A stretch of 5,683 nt of DNA from Ignavibacteriaceae bacterium (lineage in GTDB: Bacteria > Bacteroidota > Ignavibacteria > Ignavibacteriales > Ignavibacteriaceae), in the NCBI GenBank assembly GCA_025455085.1, contig JALONF010000359.1, positions 1-5,683 of the forward strand. Reading direction: 5' to 3'. Below the pieces are notes generated by a model, which ran no database searches, was not told the DNA's origin, and worked only from the letters and a program-made list of their open reading frames with translations. Positions within the stretch are counted from its first letter, which is position 1; every line of letters begins with the position of its first letter. Positions 1-5,153 of this stretch are shown here, piece after piece. The translations under genes and the position numbers were made by a program.

Positions 1-44
1 TCGACTGAGCCTGCCCTGAGTTCATCGAAGGGCTCAGTGTGACA
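1..44. repeat. Intergenic GCTCAG-type inverted repeat after katG
   Basis: ACTGAGCC (4-11) pairs with GGCTCAGT (31-38), an 8-bp stem with a 19-nt loop, starting about 12 nt past the katG stop in the direction of transcription. Its TGTCACACTGAG, read on the minus strand from 44-33, recurs on the plus strand at 3040-3051. The GGCAGGCTCAG portion resembles GGCAAGCTCAGG near 3110. This makes it a member of a dispersed intergenic repeat family. It has no T-run, so it is not a classic intrinsic terminator, although it could protect the katG 3' end. The element may extend beyond the window. Confidence 0.7.
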
Positions 45-50
45 GCAACT

Positions 51-434
51 TTATTTTATATCGAAACGATCCAGGTTAATCACTTTGTTCCAAGCTGCGA
101 CAAAATCCTTAACGAATTTTTGTTTTGAATCATCCTGTGCATAGACTTCAGCAAGTGCACGCAGCTGTGAGTTTGAACCGAAGATCAGATCAACTCGAGT
201 ACCGGTCCATTTAACTTTTCCTGTCTTACGATCACGTCCTTCAAATGTATCACCTTTATCAGACATGGGCTTCCAAACAGTTCCCATATCGAGTAAGTTT
301 ACGAAGAAGTCGTTTGTTAGTTTGCCAACTTCATCTGTGAACACACCGTGTTTTGAACCATTGTAGTTCGCTCCAAGCACACGCATTCCACCGACAAGCA
401 CTGTCATCTCCGGTGCACTTAAATCCACCGACAA
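51..434 (-). CDS. katG: Catalase-peroxidase KatG, displaced C-terminal segment
   Basis: This frame encodes the last part of the KatG C-terminal domain, from LSAPEMTVLVGGMRVLGAN to the family-typical ending KVINLDRFDIK. It belongs to the katG frame that starts at 2271 but is one nucleotide out of register, and it overlaps that frame at 331-434. Removing one 37-bp copy gives 2184 nt from 2271 to 51, or 727 residues plus stop, essentially the length of E. coli KatG. The ATG at 434 arises inside the duplication junction and has no clear Shine-Dalgarno site, so an independent 127-residue protein is unlikely. The KatG C-terminal domain lacks its own haem site but is known to be needed for the N-terminal active site to fold. 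Loss of this piece would therefore probably inactivate the enzyme if the duplication is real. Confidence 0.9.
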   Translation of the reverse strand: MSVDLSAPEMTVLVGGMRVLGANYNGSKHGVFTDEVGKLTNDFFVNLLDMGTVWKPMSDKGDTFEGRDRKTGKVKWTGTRVDLIFGSNSQLRALAEVYAQDDSKQKFVKDFVAAWNKVINLDRFDIK

Positions 435-2271
435 GCACTGTCATCTCCGGTGCACTTAAAGTTAGAAGCTGTGCTTTATCAACAAGCATTTCCTCTGCTG
501 ATACTGAGTAAGCTAGCTTTTGGTAATTTCGGAAACCATCGGCTTCTGGTTCTAATACTGAGAATGATTCAATATCGGTCTGAGCTTGTGATGCATCCAT
601 TCGTCCTGGTGTAAATGGAACTACAATTTTATGTCCGGCTGCTTTTGCTGCGACCTCAACTGCAGCACATCCACCAAGTACAATAAGATCAGCCAGAGAA
701 ACCTTTTTGCCGTCTTTACGATTGTTGAAATCTTTCTGAACACCTTTCAATACTTTCAGAACTTTTTCAAGCTGTTTCGGTTGGTTTATTTCCCAGTTCA
801 TTTGCGGCTCTAAACGAATACGGGCACCGTTAGCTCCACCACGCATATCTGAACCACGGAAAGTAGATGCTGATGACCACGCAGTGTAAACCAATTCTGA
901 TACTGATAATCCTGAGGCTAGAATTTTCTTTTTTAATCCATCTATATCTTTTTTATTAACTAACTTGTGATTGACTGCGGGCACCGGATCCTGCCATAAT
1001 AAATTTTCTTTTGGAACTTCCGGTCCAAGATAACGAGCCTTTGGTCCCATATCTCTGTGAGTTAGTTTAAACCATGCTCTTGCAAATGCATCAGCAAATG
1101 CTTTTGGATCTTTGTGAAATCTTCTTGATATAGGTTCATAAATCGGATCGAAGCGTAAAGATAAATCAGCAGTTGTCATCGTTGGAGGATTCTTTTTTGA
1201 TGGATCATGAGCATCCGGAATCATATGTTCGGGTTTGACATCTTTCGCTTGCCATACCCAAGCACCGGATGGACTTTTAGTCTTTTCCCATTCGTAACCG
1301 AAAAGCATATCAAAATAACCCATATCCCATTTTGTTGGATTAGGTTTCCAGGCACCTTCCAAACCGCTAGTTGTAGTATGTGCACCTTTACCAGTTCCAA
1401 ATTTGTTAATCCATCCCAAACCTTGCTCTTCAATTGGCGCAGCTTCCGGTTCAGGACCAACTAACTTTGGATCGCCAGCACCGTGCATTTTACCAAATGT
1501 ATGTCCGCCTGCAGTTAGAGCTACAGTTTCTTCATCATTCATGGCCATTCGTTTAAATGTTTCCCTCACATCACGGCCTGAAGCAACAGGATCCGGAATT
1601 CCATTCGGACCTTCAGGATTAACATAAATAAGTCCCATCTGAACTGCTGCTAAAGGATTTTCAAGCTCACGTTCACCACTATATCGCTTGTCACCCAACC
1701 ATTTATCTTCACTTCCCCAGTAAATATCTTCTTCAGGTTGATAGATATCCTCACGTCCACCACCGAAACCAAAAGTTTTGAAGCCCATTGATTCAAGTGC
1801 TGCGTTGCCAGCTAAAATCAAAAGATCCGCCCAGGAAATTTTGTTGCCGTATTTTTGTTTGATTGGCCAGAGTAAACGACGAGCTTTATCAAGATTGCCA
1901 TTGTCAGGCCAACTATTGACAGGTGCAAAACGCTGATTGCCAGTTCCACCGCCGCCACGTCCATCGGCGGTTCGATAAGTACCTGCGGCGTGCCATGACA
2001 TACGAATAAACAAGCCACCATAATGACCCCAGTCTGCAGGCCACCAATCCTGTGAGTCGGTCATCAATGCATAAAGATCTTTCTTGAGAGCTTTATAGTC
2101 TAACTTCTCAAATTCTTTTGCATAGTCAAATTTTGAACCTAATGGATTCGATTCCGGATGATGCTGATGCAAGATGCCAAGATTTAATTGATTCGGCCAC
2201 CATTCTTTATTCGATGTACCCCTTCCGAAAGAAGTTCTTCCGGTTACGGGGCATTTACTTTCATCACTCAT
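331..2271 (-). CDS. katG: Catalase-peroxidase KatG, main reading frame (frameshifted near 3' end)
   Basis: Bifunctional haem catalase-peroxidase that removes H2O2. The first 604 or so residues are ordinary KatG. The distal triad is R90, W93 and H94 (in IRMSWHAAGTYR). W93, Y216 and M242 fit the family's Trp-Tyr-Met cross-link. The proximal haem ligand is H257 (in TAGGHTFGKMHGA), with W315 and D369 as its expected partners. The second, non-catalytic peroxidase-like domain starts after about residue 420. The ATG at 2271 is preceded by AGGAG (2279-2283) with 7-nt spacing, which supports this start. There is no signal peptide, so it is cytoplasmic. After LSAPEMTVLVGG (about residues 604-616) the frame leaves KatG homology and stops after about 30 unrelated residues, because of the tandem duplication at 387-460. 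It lies 36 bp after the perR-like gene, in one probable operon. The identity is secure; whether the protein is intact in the cell is not. Confidence 0.95.
   Translation of the reverse strand: MSDESKCPVTGRTSFGRGTSNKEWWPNQLNLGILHQHHPESNPLGSKFDYAKEFEKLDYKALKKDLYALMTDSQDWWPADWGHYGGLFIRMSWHAAGTYRTADGRGGGGTGNQRFAPVNSWPDNGNLDKARRLLWPIKQKYGNKISWADLLILAGNAALESMGFKTFGFGGGREDIYQPEEDIYWGSEDKWLGDKRYSGERELENPLAAVQMGLIYVNPEGPNGIPDPVASGRDVRETFKRMAMNDEETVALTAGGHTFGKMHGAGDPKLVGPEPEAAPIEEQGLGWINKFGTGKGAHTTTSGLEGAWKPNPTKWDMGYFDMLFGYEWEKTKSPSGAWVWQAKDVKPEHMIPDAHDPSKKNPPTMTTADLSLRFDPIYEPISRRFHKDPKAFADAFARAWFKLTHRDMGPKARYLGPEVPKENLLWQDPVPAVNHKLVNKKDIDGLKKKILASGLSVSELVYTAWSSASTFRGSDMRGGANGARIRLEPQMNWEINQPKQLEKVLKVLKGVQKDFNNRKDGKKVSLADLIVLGGCAAVEVAAKAAGHKIVVPFTPGRMDASQAQTDIESFSVLEPEADGFRNYQKLAYSVSAEEMLVDKAQLLTLSAPEMTVLVGGFKCTGDDSACRWNACAWSELQWFKTRCVHR
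387..460. repeat. Perfect 37-bp tandem duplication inside katG
   Basis: Positions 387-423 and 424-460 are identical over 37 nt, beginning tccaccgacaagc and ending gcacttaaa. The flanking bases differ (t386 against a423; t424 against g461), so the unit is exactly 37 nt with no third copy. Since 37 is 3x12+1, the duplication shifts the katG frame. It encodes LSAPEMTVLVGG, a segment present once in KatG proteins. It could be a real slipped-strand duplication or two contig ends joined without merging their overlap. Confidence 0.97.
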
Positions 2272-2307
2272 AATATTTCTCCTGATGTATTTAAGGTTAA
2301 TAGTTAT

Positions 2308-2736
2308 TTAATTATTCTTATTGTTATTAAATGTACCGATTATCTGAAGCTTTATATCTTTTACTTTAAAGTTTGGAATTTTCTTTTTCTGAAAATATTT
2401 GCCGATCATGTTGTCAAGTTCATCATCAAAGAAATCTTCTATACGTTCAGTATCTTCACAATATAAATGATGATGATTTTCAAGTATCGCATCATATCTC
2501 ATTACATCTTTTTCTGTCTTTACTTTCTTGACTAATCCTTTATCGACAAATGTTTCAAGAGTTTTATAAATGGTTCCAACTGCAATGTTGGGATGATTTT
2601 TAACAACATACTCCTTGATTTTATCAGCGGTGGGATGATTCTTTAAATTGTTCAAGGCTTCGAGAACAGCAATTCTTTGAGGAGTGACTTTTAGATAACT
2701 GTCTTTTAAGTCGATACCGTGTTTTTCTTTTTTCAT
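2308..2736 (-). CDS. perR: Fur-family peroxide-sensing repressor, PerR-like, without structural zinc cysteines
   Basis: A 142-residue Fur-superfamily regulator. The winged helix covers about residues 15-75, with KVTPQRIAVLEAL and the recognition region AVGTIYKTLETFVDKGLV. Aligned with B. subtilis PerR at a constant offset of three, H34, D82, H88, H90 and D101 match the regulatory metal ligands H37, D85, H91, H93 and D104. Aspartate rather than glutamate at the last site favours PerR over Fur. Only C93 of the four structural-zinc cysteines remains; T96 replaces the second, and the C-terminal CxxC is absent (tail TFNNNKNN). A PerR without structural metal is known from Leptospira interrogans. 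The gene precedes katG by 36 bp, and its start region carries a promoter overlapped by a palindrome, so autoregulation and peroxide control of katG are inferred. There is no strong Shine-Dalgarno before the ATG at 2736, but the start fits family length. Confidence 0.9.
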   Translation of the reverse strand: MKKEKHGIDLKDSYLKVTPQRIAVLEALNNLKNHPTADKIKEYVVKNHPNIAVGTIYKTLETFVDKGLVKKVKTEKDVMRYDAILENHHHLYCEDTERIEDFFDDELDNMIGKYFQKKKIPNFKVKDIKLQIIGTFNNNKNN

Positions 2737-2748
2737 AGATAGAAATTA

Positions 2749-2773
2749 TTAGATAGGAATTGTTCCTATCTAA
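2749..2773. promoter_or_regulatory. Perfect 25-bp palindrome, probable PerR operator
   Basis: TTAGATAGGAA (2749-2759), spacer TTG, then TTCCTATCTAA (2763-2773): two exact 11-bp arms. The centre is 25 bp upstream of the perR-like ATG, and the element covers the end of the predicted -10 box and the likely transcription start. That position suits a repressor. Fur-family proteins bind AT-rich inverted repeats as dimers, so autoregulation of perR-katG is the simplest reading. The arms differ from the B. subtilis Per box, as expected for a distant regulator. Confidence 0.8.
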
Positions 2774-2800
2774 AATAGATTTTTATCTACTGAATATCAA
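2772..2800 (-). promoter_or_regulatory. Predicted sigma70-type promoter of the perR-katG operon
   Basis: On the minus strand there is a -35 box TTGATA (2800-2795), 17 nt, then a -10 box TATTTT (2777-2772). They match the consensus at 5/6 and 4/6 positions with optimal spacing. Transcription would start near 2765, giving a leader of about 30 nt before the ATG at 2736. The palindrome overlaps the last two bases of the -10 box and continues downstream. This is a prediction by inspection only. Confidence 0.55.
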
Positions 2801-2850
2801 GTTAAGGGTTAGATTAATTGTGTCAGGAATATCTGTGATAGCTAGCAACA

Positions 2851-2880
2851 ATAAATAAAAAAGGCATCATGGTGATGCCC
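2851..2880 (-). terminator. Intrinsic terminator downstream of the FadL-type gene
   Basis: On the minus strand GGCATCA (2879-2873), loop CCA, TGATGCC (2869-2863), followed directly by TTTTTTATTTAT (2862-2851). A GC-containing 7-bp stem plus a T-run is a standard rho-independent terminator. The plus-strand side has only three T, so it acts on minus-strand transcripts. It would end transcripts from the FadL-type gene about 255 bp after that gene's restored stop, and it insulates the perR-katG promoter. Confidence 0.8.
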
Positions 2881-2901
2881 TTTGATAGAAATTATTTTTA
2901 G

Positions 2902-2933
2902 ATTCTTCGTCCGGCAAACACCGGACTCAGAAT
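2902..2933. repeat. Intergenic hairpin with GTCCGG arms
   Basis: GTCCGG (2909-2914) pairs with CCGGAC (2921-2926) around the loop CAAACA. An outer ATTCT/AGAAT pairing (2902-2906 with 2929-2933) is separated from it by a symmetric 2-nt internal loop. It is the first of several hairpins in the non-coding stretch 2881-3133. The lead-in TTTAGATTC at 2897-2905 recurs at 2981-2989 before another hairpin, so these are related modules rather than chance palindromes. Confidence 0.7.
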
Positions 2934-2943
2934 GACACTCTTA

Positions 2944-3029
2944 TGTCATTCCGTGCTTGACACGGAATCCAAAACTGATATTTAGATTCCGGATCTCTCC
3001 CGACTAAATCGGGATCTTCCGGAATGAAA
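2944..3029. repeat. Composite GTCATTCCG hairpin element, long form
   Basis: Two stem-loops in tandem. The first has ATTCCGTG (2948-2955) and CACGGAAT (2961-2968) around the loop CTTGA. The second has ATTCCGGA (2986-2993) with TCCGGAAT (3018-3025), enclosing TCCCGA (2998-3003) with TCGGGA (3009-3014). The whole unit is bounded by TGTCATTCCG at the left and CCGGAATGAAA at the right, so the ends are themselves inverted. A shorter relative sits at 4471-4498. The second stem-loop is long enough to be a stable RNA structure in the 3' part of the FadL-gene transcript. No protein is encoded here. Confidence 0.75.
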
Positions 3030-3039
3030 AGTAGCTTGC

Positions 3040-3128
3040 TGTCACACTGAGCTAAGTCGAAGTGTGGCGTCATCCTTCGACCCGCCTAAAATATATTTCG
3101 GTGAGCAGGCAAGCTCAGGAGGACAAGA
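3040..3128. repeat. Intergenic CACACTGAG/GCTCAGG repeat element
   Basis: This stretch contains TGTCACACTGAG (3040-3051), an inverted copy of 33-44 next to katG, and a CACACT (3043-3048)/AGTGTG (3061-3066) hairpin. Further on are CCTTCGAC and a GGCAAGCTCAGGAGGACAAG tail. The GCTCAG and TTCGA words match the element at 1-44. It lies immediately beyond the restored stop of the FadL-type gene. It is probably a dispersed palindromic repeat without coding capacity. Confidence 0.6.
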
Positions 3129-3133
3129 GATTT

Positions 3134-3228
3134 TCATTGAACAAAACTGAAAGCATAACCAACTTCAAGCTGCCATTGCTTCATTGCAATTTCGATTGTC
3201 TGCTGGTTTGGTGCTTCCAGAGGATTCC
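3134..3228 (-). other. Displaced C-terminal strand of the FadL-type porin
   Basis: Read in the alternative minus-strand frame, this stretch continues NPLEAPNQQTIEIAM, then QWQLEVGYAFSFVQ and stop (TGA at 3136-3134). It follows VTG of the main frame exactly as in FadL/OmpP1 relatives, where NSVTG-x-NPLE precedes a last strand rich in aromatic residues. One extra base after GG of the Gly codon (reading GGAAAT instead of GGAAT, at 3224-3228) would fuse the frames. A C-terminal strand close to a terminal F is needed for barrel assembly by the BAM machinery, so the shifted frame would probably yield a poorly assembled protein. Confidence 0.85.
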
Positions 3229-4395
3229 AGTTACACTGTTATCAAGCGCATACATAAATGCTAAACTTACCTCGTTCTGTGTTCCAATTTGTTTGGTAAA
3301 TCCCGCAGTAATATGATTCTGAATTACTGCTGGTGCTAAAATGTTAAACATAACTTCAGTATCCGGGATAGGATTTTCATTATATGAATATCCTGCCATA
3401 AAATCCCATCCACAAACGCCAGTGTACATCACTCCAAATTTCACTGCAAGTACGTCCTTCCAACCAAAACCTGCACCATCATCGTTACCGAGAAGACTTG
3501 TCTGAAGATTTGGAAGAAGCGGATTACTAATTGATTTTATCTGGCTGTAAAGGATTTGTTTTACATCTAACATTAGATTCCAGTTTGCAGCCGGTATAAC
3601 TGCAATACCTGCAGCCCAGCTGGCTGGAATATCAAAGTCGCCTTGTTCAGCAAATAATCCTTCGTAACGTTCAAACTCGCTCATTGCTAATTTTGATTGA
3701 TAAGCTGCACCAAATCGTAACCATTCTATTAACTGACCCTGGTAACCAACTTTAAAGCCAAAACCTCTTGATGTTGAGAAAGCGTTGCCTGTTAGGTTTC
3801 CAGGCTCTGATGAAAAGTTACTGAATGCAGCAAGACCTTTTGCCGCAAATCTTTGCCATCCGAAAATTACTGAAGCACCAAGTGAATGATTTTTGATAAA
3901 CTCAATTGCATAGCTTCCGCTTACAAACATTTGCTCAAGATTCACACCTGTTCCCGGTGAAGCTTGATCATAAAAAGTTTGTGTTGGATAATCTGTGTTC
4001 ATTCCACCGTTTCCATAGATAGAAAGTGCAATTGCCATGTTATCTGCTATCTTCATATTTCCACCGAGTGTTGGAAAGAAGAACATTGTTTGTTCACTCT
4101 CGATTTGTCCGGGTGTTAACCCAAATGTTCCTTCGAATCCACTTGGATTTCCTGTGATGGTATAATCTCTCATTGGACTAAACAAAGAAAGATTTATTTC
4201 GAACTGATCATTTAGATTAACGATTGATGCAGGATTGTTTATAGCACCCAGTGAACTGAGTGATACTGCTATACCTGATCCGGCTAATGCGGAATACTTA
4301 ATTCCGTAACCGTGACGATAGTAACCGTCTGTAGCGAATGATGTTTGAACCAATAATCCAAACAGTAATATGAGAACAAGAATTGGTTTTTTCAT
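3181..4395 (-). CDS. OmpP1/FadL/TodX-family outer-membrane transporter (C-terminus frameshifted)
   Basis: An outer-membrane beta-barrel of the FadL family, which takes up long-chain fatty acids or other hydrophobic compounds; the substrate cannot be told from sequence. Residues 1-21 are a signal peptide (MKKPILVLILLFGLL...SFA). The mature protein opens with the family signature: a GYG/ALAGSGIAVS stretch and NNPAS at 53-57. Alternating hydrophobic strands follow, ending in QNEVSLAFMYALDNSVTG near residue 393. The last residues of this frame (ILWKHQTSRQSKLQ) do not look like a barrel end; the expected end continues in another frame down to 3134. Restored length is about 420 residues. The start at 4395 has AAGGG (4405-4401) 5 nt upstream. 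A weak -35/-10 pair, TTATCA (4444-4439) and TATTCT (4421-4416) with 17-nt spacing, may be its promoter. It is separate from the rhodanese gene upstream. Confidence 0.88.
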   Translation of the reverse strand: MKKPILVLILLFGLLVQTSFATDGYYRHGYGIKYSALAGSGIAVSLSSLGAINNPASIVNLNDQFEINLSLFSPMRDYTITGNPSGFEGTFGLTPGQIESEQTMFFFPTLGGNMKIADNMAIALSIYGNGGMNTDYPTQTFYDQASPGTGVNLEQMFVSGSYAIEFIKNHSLGASVIFGWQRFAAKGLAAFSNFSSEPGNLTGNAFSTSRGFGFKVGYQGQLIEWLRFGAAYQSKLAMSEFERYEGLFAEQGDFDIPASWAAGIAVIPAANWNLMLDVKQILYSQIKSISNPLLPNLQTSLLGNDDGAGFGWKDVLAVKFGVMYTGVCGWDFMAGYSYNENPIPDTEVMFNILAPAVIQNHITAGFTKQIGTQNEVSLAFMYALDNSVTGILWKHQTSRQSKLQ

Positions 4396-4470
4396 TTTTT
4401 CCCTTATAGTTATTTAGAATATGTTAATAATTAAGAACTGATAAAAATTTATTATTGGTATTCTCTTCAA

Positions 4471-4498
4471 TGTCATCCCGTGCTTGACCGGAATGACA
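4471..4498. repeat. Short form of the GTCATTCCG hairpin element
   Basis: TGTCAT (4471-4476) pairs with ATGACA (4493-4498), then after one C-A mismatch CCG (4478-4480) pairs with CGG (4489-4491). CCGTGCTTGAC (4478-4488) is identical to 2951-2961 in the long element. The unit begins 7 nt after the stop of the rhodanese-like gene and may stabilise or end that transcript. There is no T-run behind it on the minus strand. Confidence 0.75.
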
Positions 4499-4505
4499 AT
4501 ACGTA

Positions 4506-5153
4506 TCAACACCCTTCACGTTTCTTTTTCTTGGGTTGATTTACATTCCCCTTCGATGTTACTTGAGGAGTTGGCAAATTCACTTTTGTTTCAGAAACTT
4601 GTTCAGCACCTGTCTGAGGAGTTCCACCAAAATATTGACTTATCTCTTTTACTTTTTCAAACTTTGCGATCTCTTCCTGCGATGCATTAACAGCAAGTTT
4701 TGGATAAAGAACTTCTTCCTGCCATTTCTTCAATCCGCCATCAAGAATATAAACGCCTTTGAAATTTTTTGCTTTAAGAATGAACCACGCCTGTGCTGCA
4801 TTCACATCGTCCTCAGAATAAAGAATAATCTTCTGGTTGCGTAATAAATCTGATTCGGGTAATTGAGGAAGAGGAATATTGATTGCAGTTGGAATGTTAT
4901 ATTCGTTGAATTGATCTTCACTTCTGACATCAACTAAAGTATAATCAGCTTTACTTTTAATTATCCAGTCTGCTAATTCAATTTGTTGTATCTTGTCTGA
5001 ATTTTTTACAGTTGATAGAGCAAGATCTTTTGTGTTCACTTTAACTTCTGAACCCATATAAGGACTTCCGGCAAAAACAGCAATGATACCGAGTATCAGA
5101 GCAACTAATGCAAGTTTCTTCGGAGTACTCAGATTGCTGAAAATCTTTCTCAT
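4506..5153 (-). CDS. Membrane-anchored rhodanese-like protein with a non-canonical active loop
   Basis: A 215-residue protein with a basic N-terminus (MRKIFSNLSTPKK), one hydrophobic anchor (about residues 14-29) and one rhodanese fold (about 55-150). The fold shows LVDVRSEDQFNEYNIPTAINIPL and a closing VYILDGGLKKWQ. By the positive-inside rule the domain should face the periplasm. The catalytic loop, normally YC followed by Gly and Arg positions, reads YSEDDVNAAQAW: S113 stands in place of the sulfur-accepting cysteine and the basic residue is missing. The only cysteine in the protein is the last residue (KKKKREGC), after a low-complexity linker (about 176-207). The start codon overlaps the YeeE stop (ATGA, 5153-5150), with GGAGA (5165-5161) 7 nt before it, which implies translational coupling. 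Classical thiosulfate:cyanide sulfurtransferase activity is unlikely. A role in presenting or binding sulfur for the adjacent transporter is an inference. Confidence 0.85.
   Translation of the reverse strand: MRKIFSNLSTPKKLALVALILGIIAVFAGSPYMGSEVKVNTKDLALSTVKNSDKIQQIELADWIIKSKADYTLVDVRSEDQFNEYNIPTAINIPLPQLPESDLLRNQKIILYSEDDVNAAQAWFILKAKNFKGVYILDGGLKKWQEEVLYPKLAVNASQEEIAKFEKVKEISQYFGGTPQTGAEQVSETKVNLPTPQVTSKGNVNQPKKKKREGC

Noticed and set aside
51..434. Independent small protein starting MSVDLSAPEM
   Set aside because: It is the KatG C-terminus. The first residues come from reading across the duplication junction, and no Shine-Dalgarno supports a separate start.
331..460. Programmed ribosomal frameshift in katG
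   Set aside because: The frame change is fully explained by a 37-bp duplication. No slippery heptamer is needed, and translation through both copies would still carry 12 extra residues.
631..1627. Plus-strand open frames of 60-85 codons opposite katG (631-813, 1207-1464, 1403-1627)
   Set aside because: They are antisense to conserved KatG codons, have no family resemblance, and lack promoter or ribosome-site support.
1221..2021. Other minus-strand frames within katG (1221-1460, 1818-2021)
   Set aside because: They are out-of-frame shadows of the KatG coding sequence, which is conserved in the main frame over the whole stretch.
2272..2307. Separate katG promoter or second operator between perR and katG
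   Set aside because: Only 36 bp are available; I see the ribosome site but no palindrome like 2749-2773 and no convincing -35/-10 pair.
2863..2879. Terminator acting on plus-strand transcripts
   Set aside because: Only three T follow on the plus side and no plus-strand gene precedes it. The T-run lies on the minus-strand side.
2902..3025. CRISPR-like array
   Set aside because: The hairpins differ in sequence and length, there are no regularly spaced identical repeats, and no cas genes are visible.
3062..3316. Possible plus-strand gene of 84 codons spanning the repeat region
   Set aside because: It runs from a palindromic repeat into antisense of the FadL-type gene; composition and context indicate chance.
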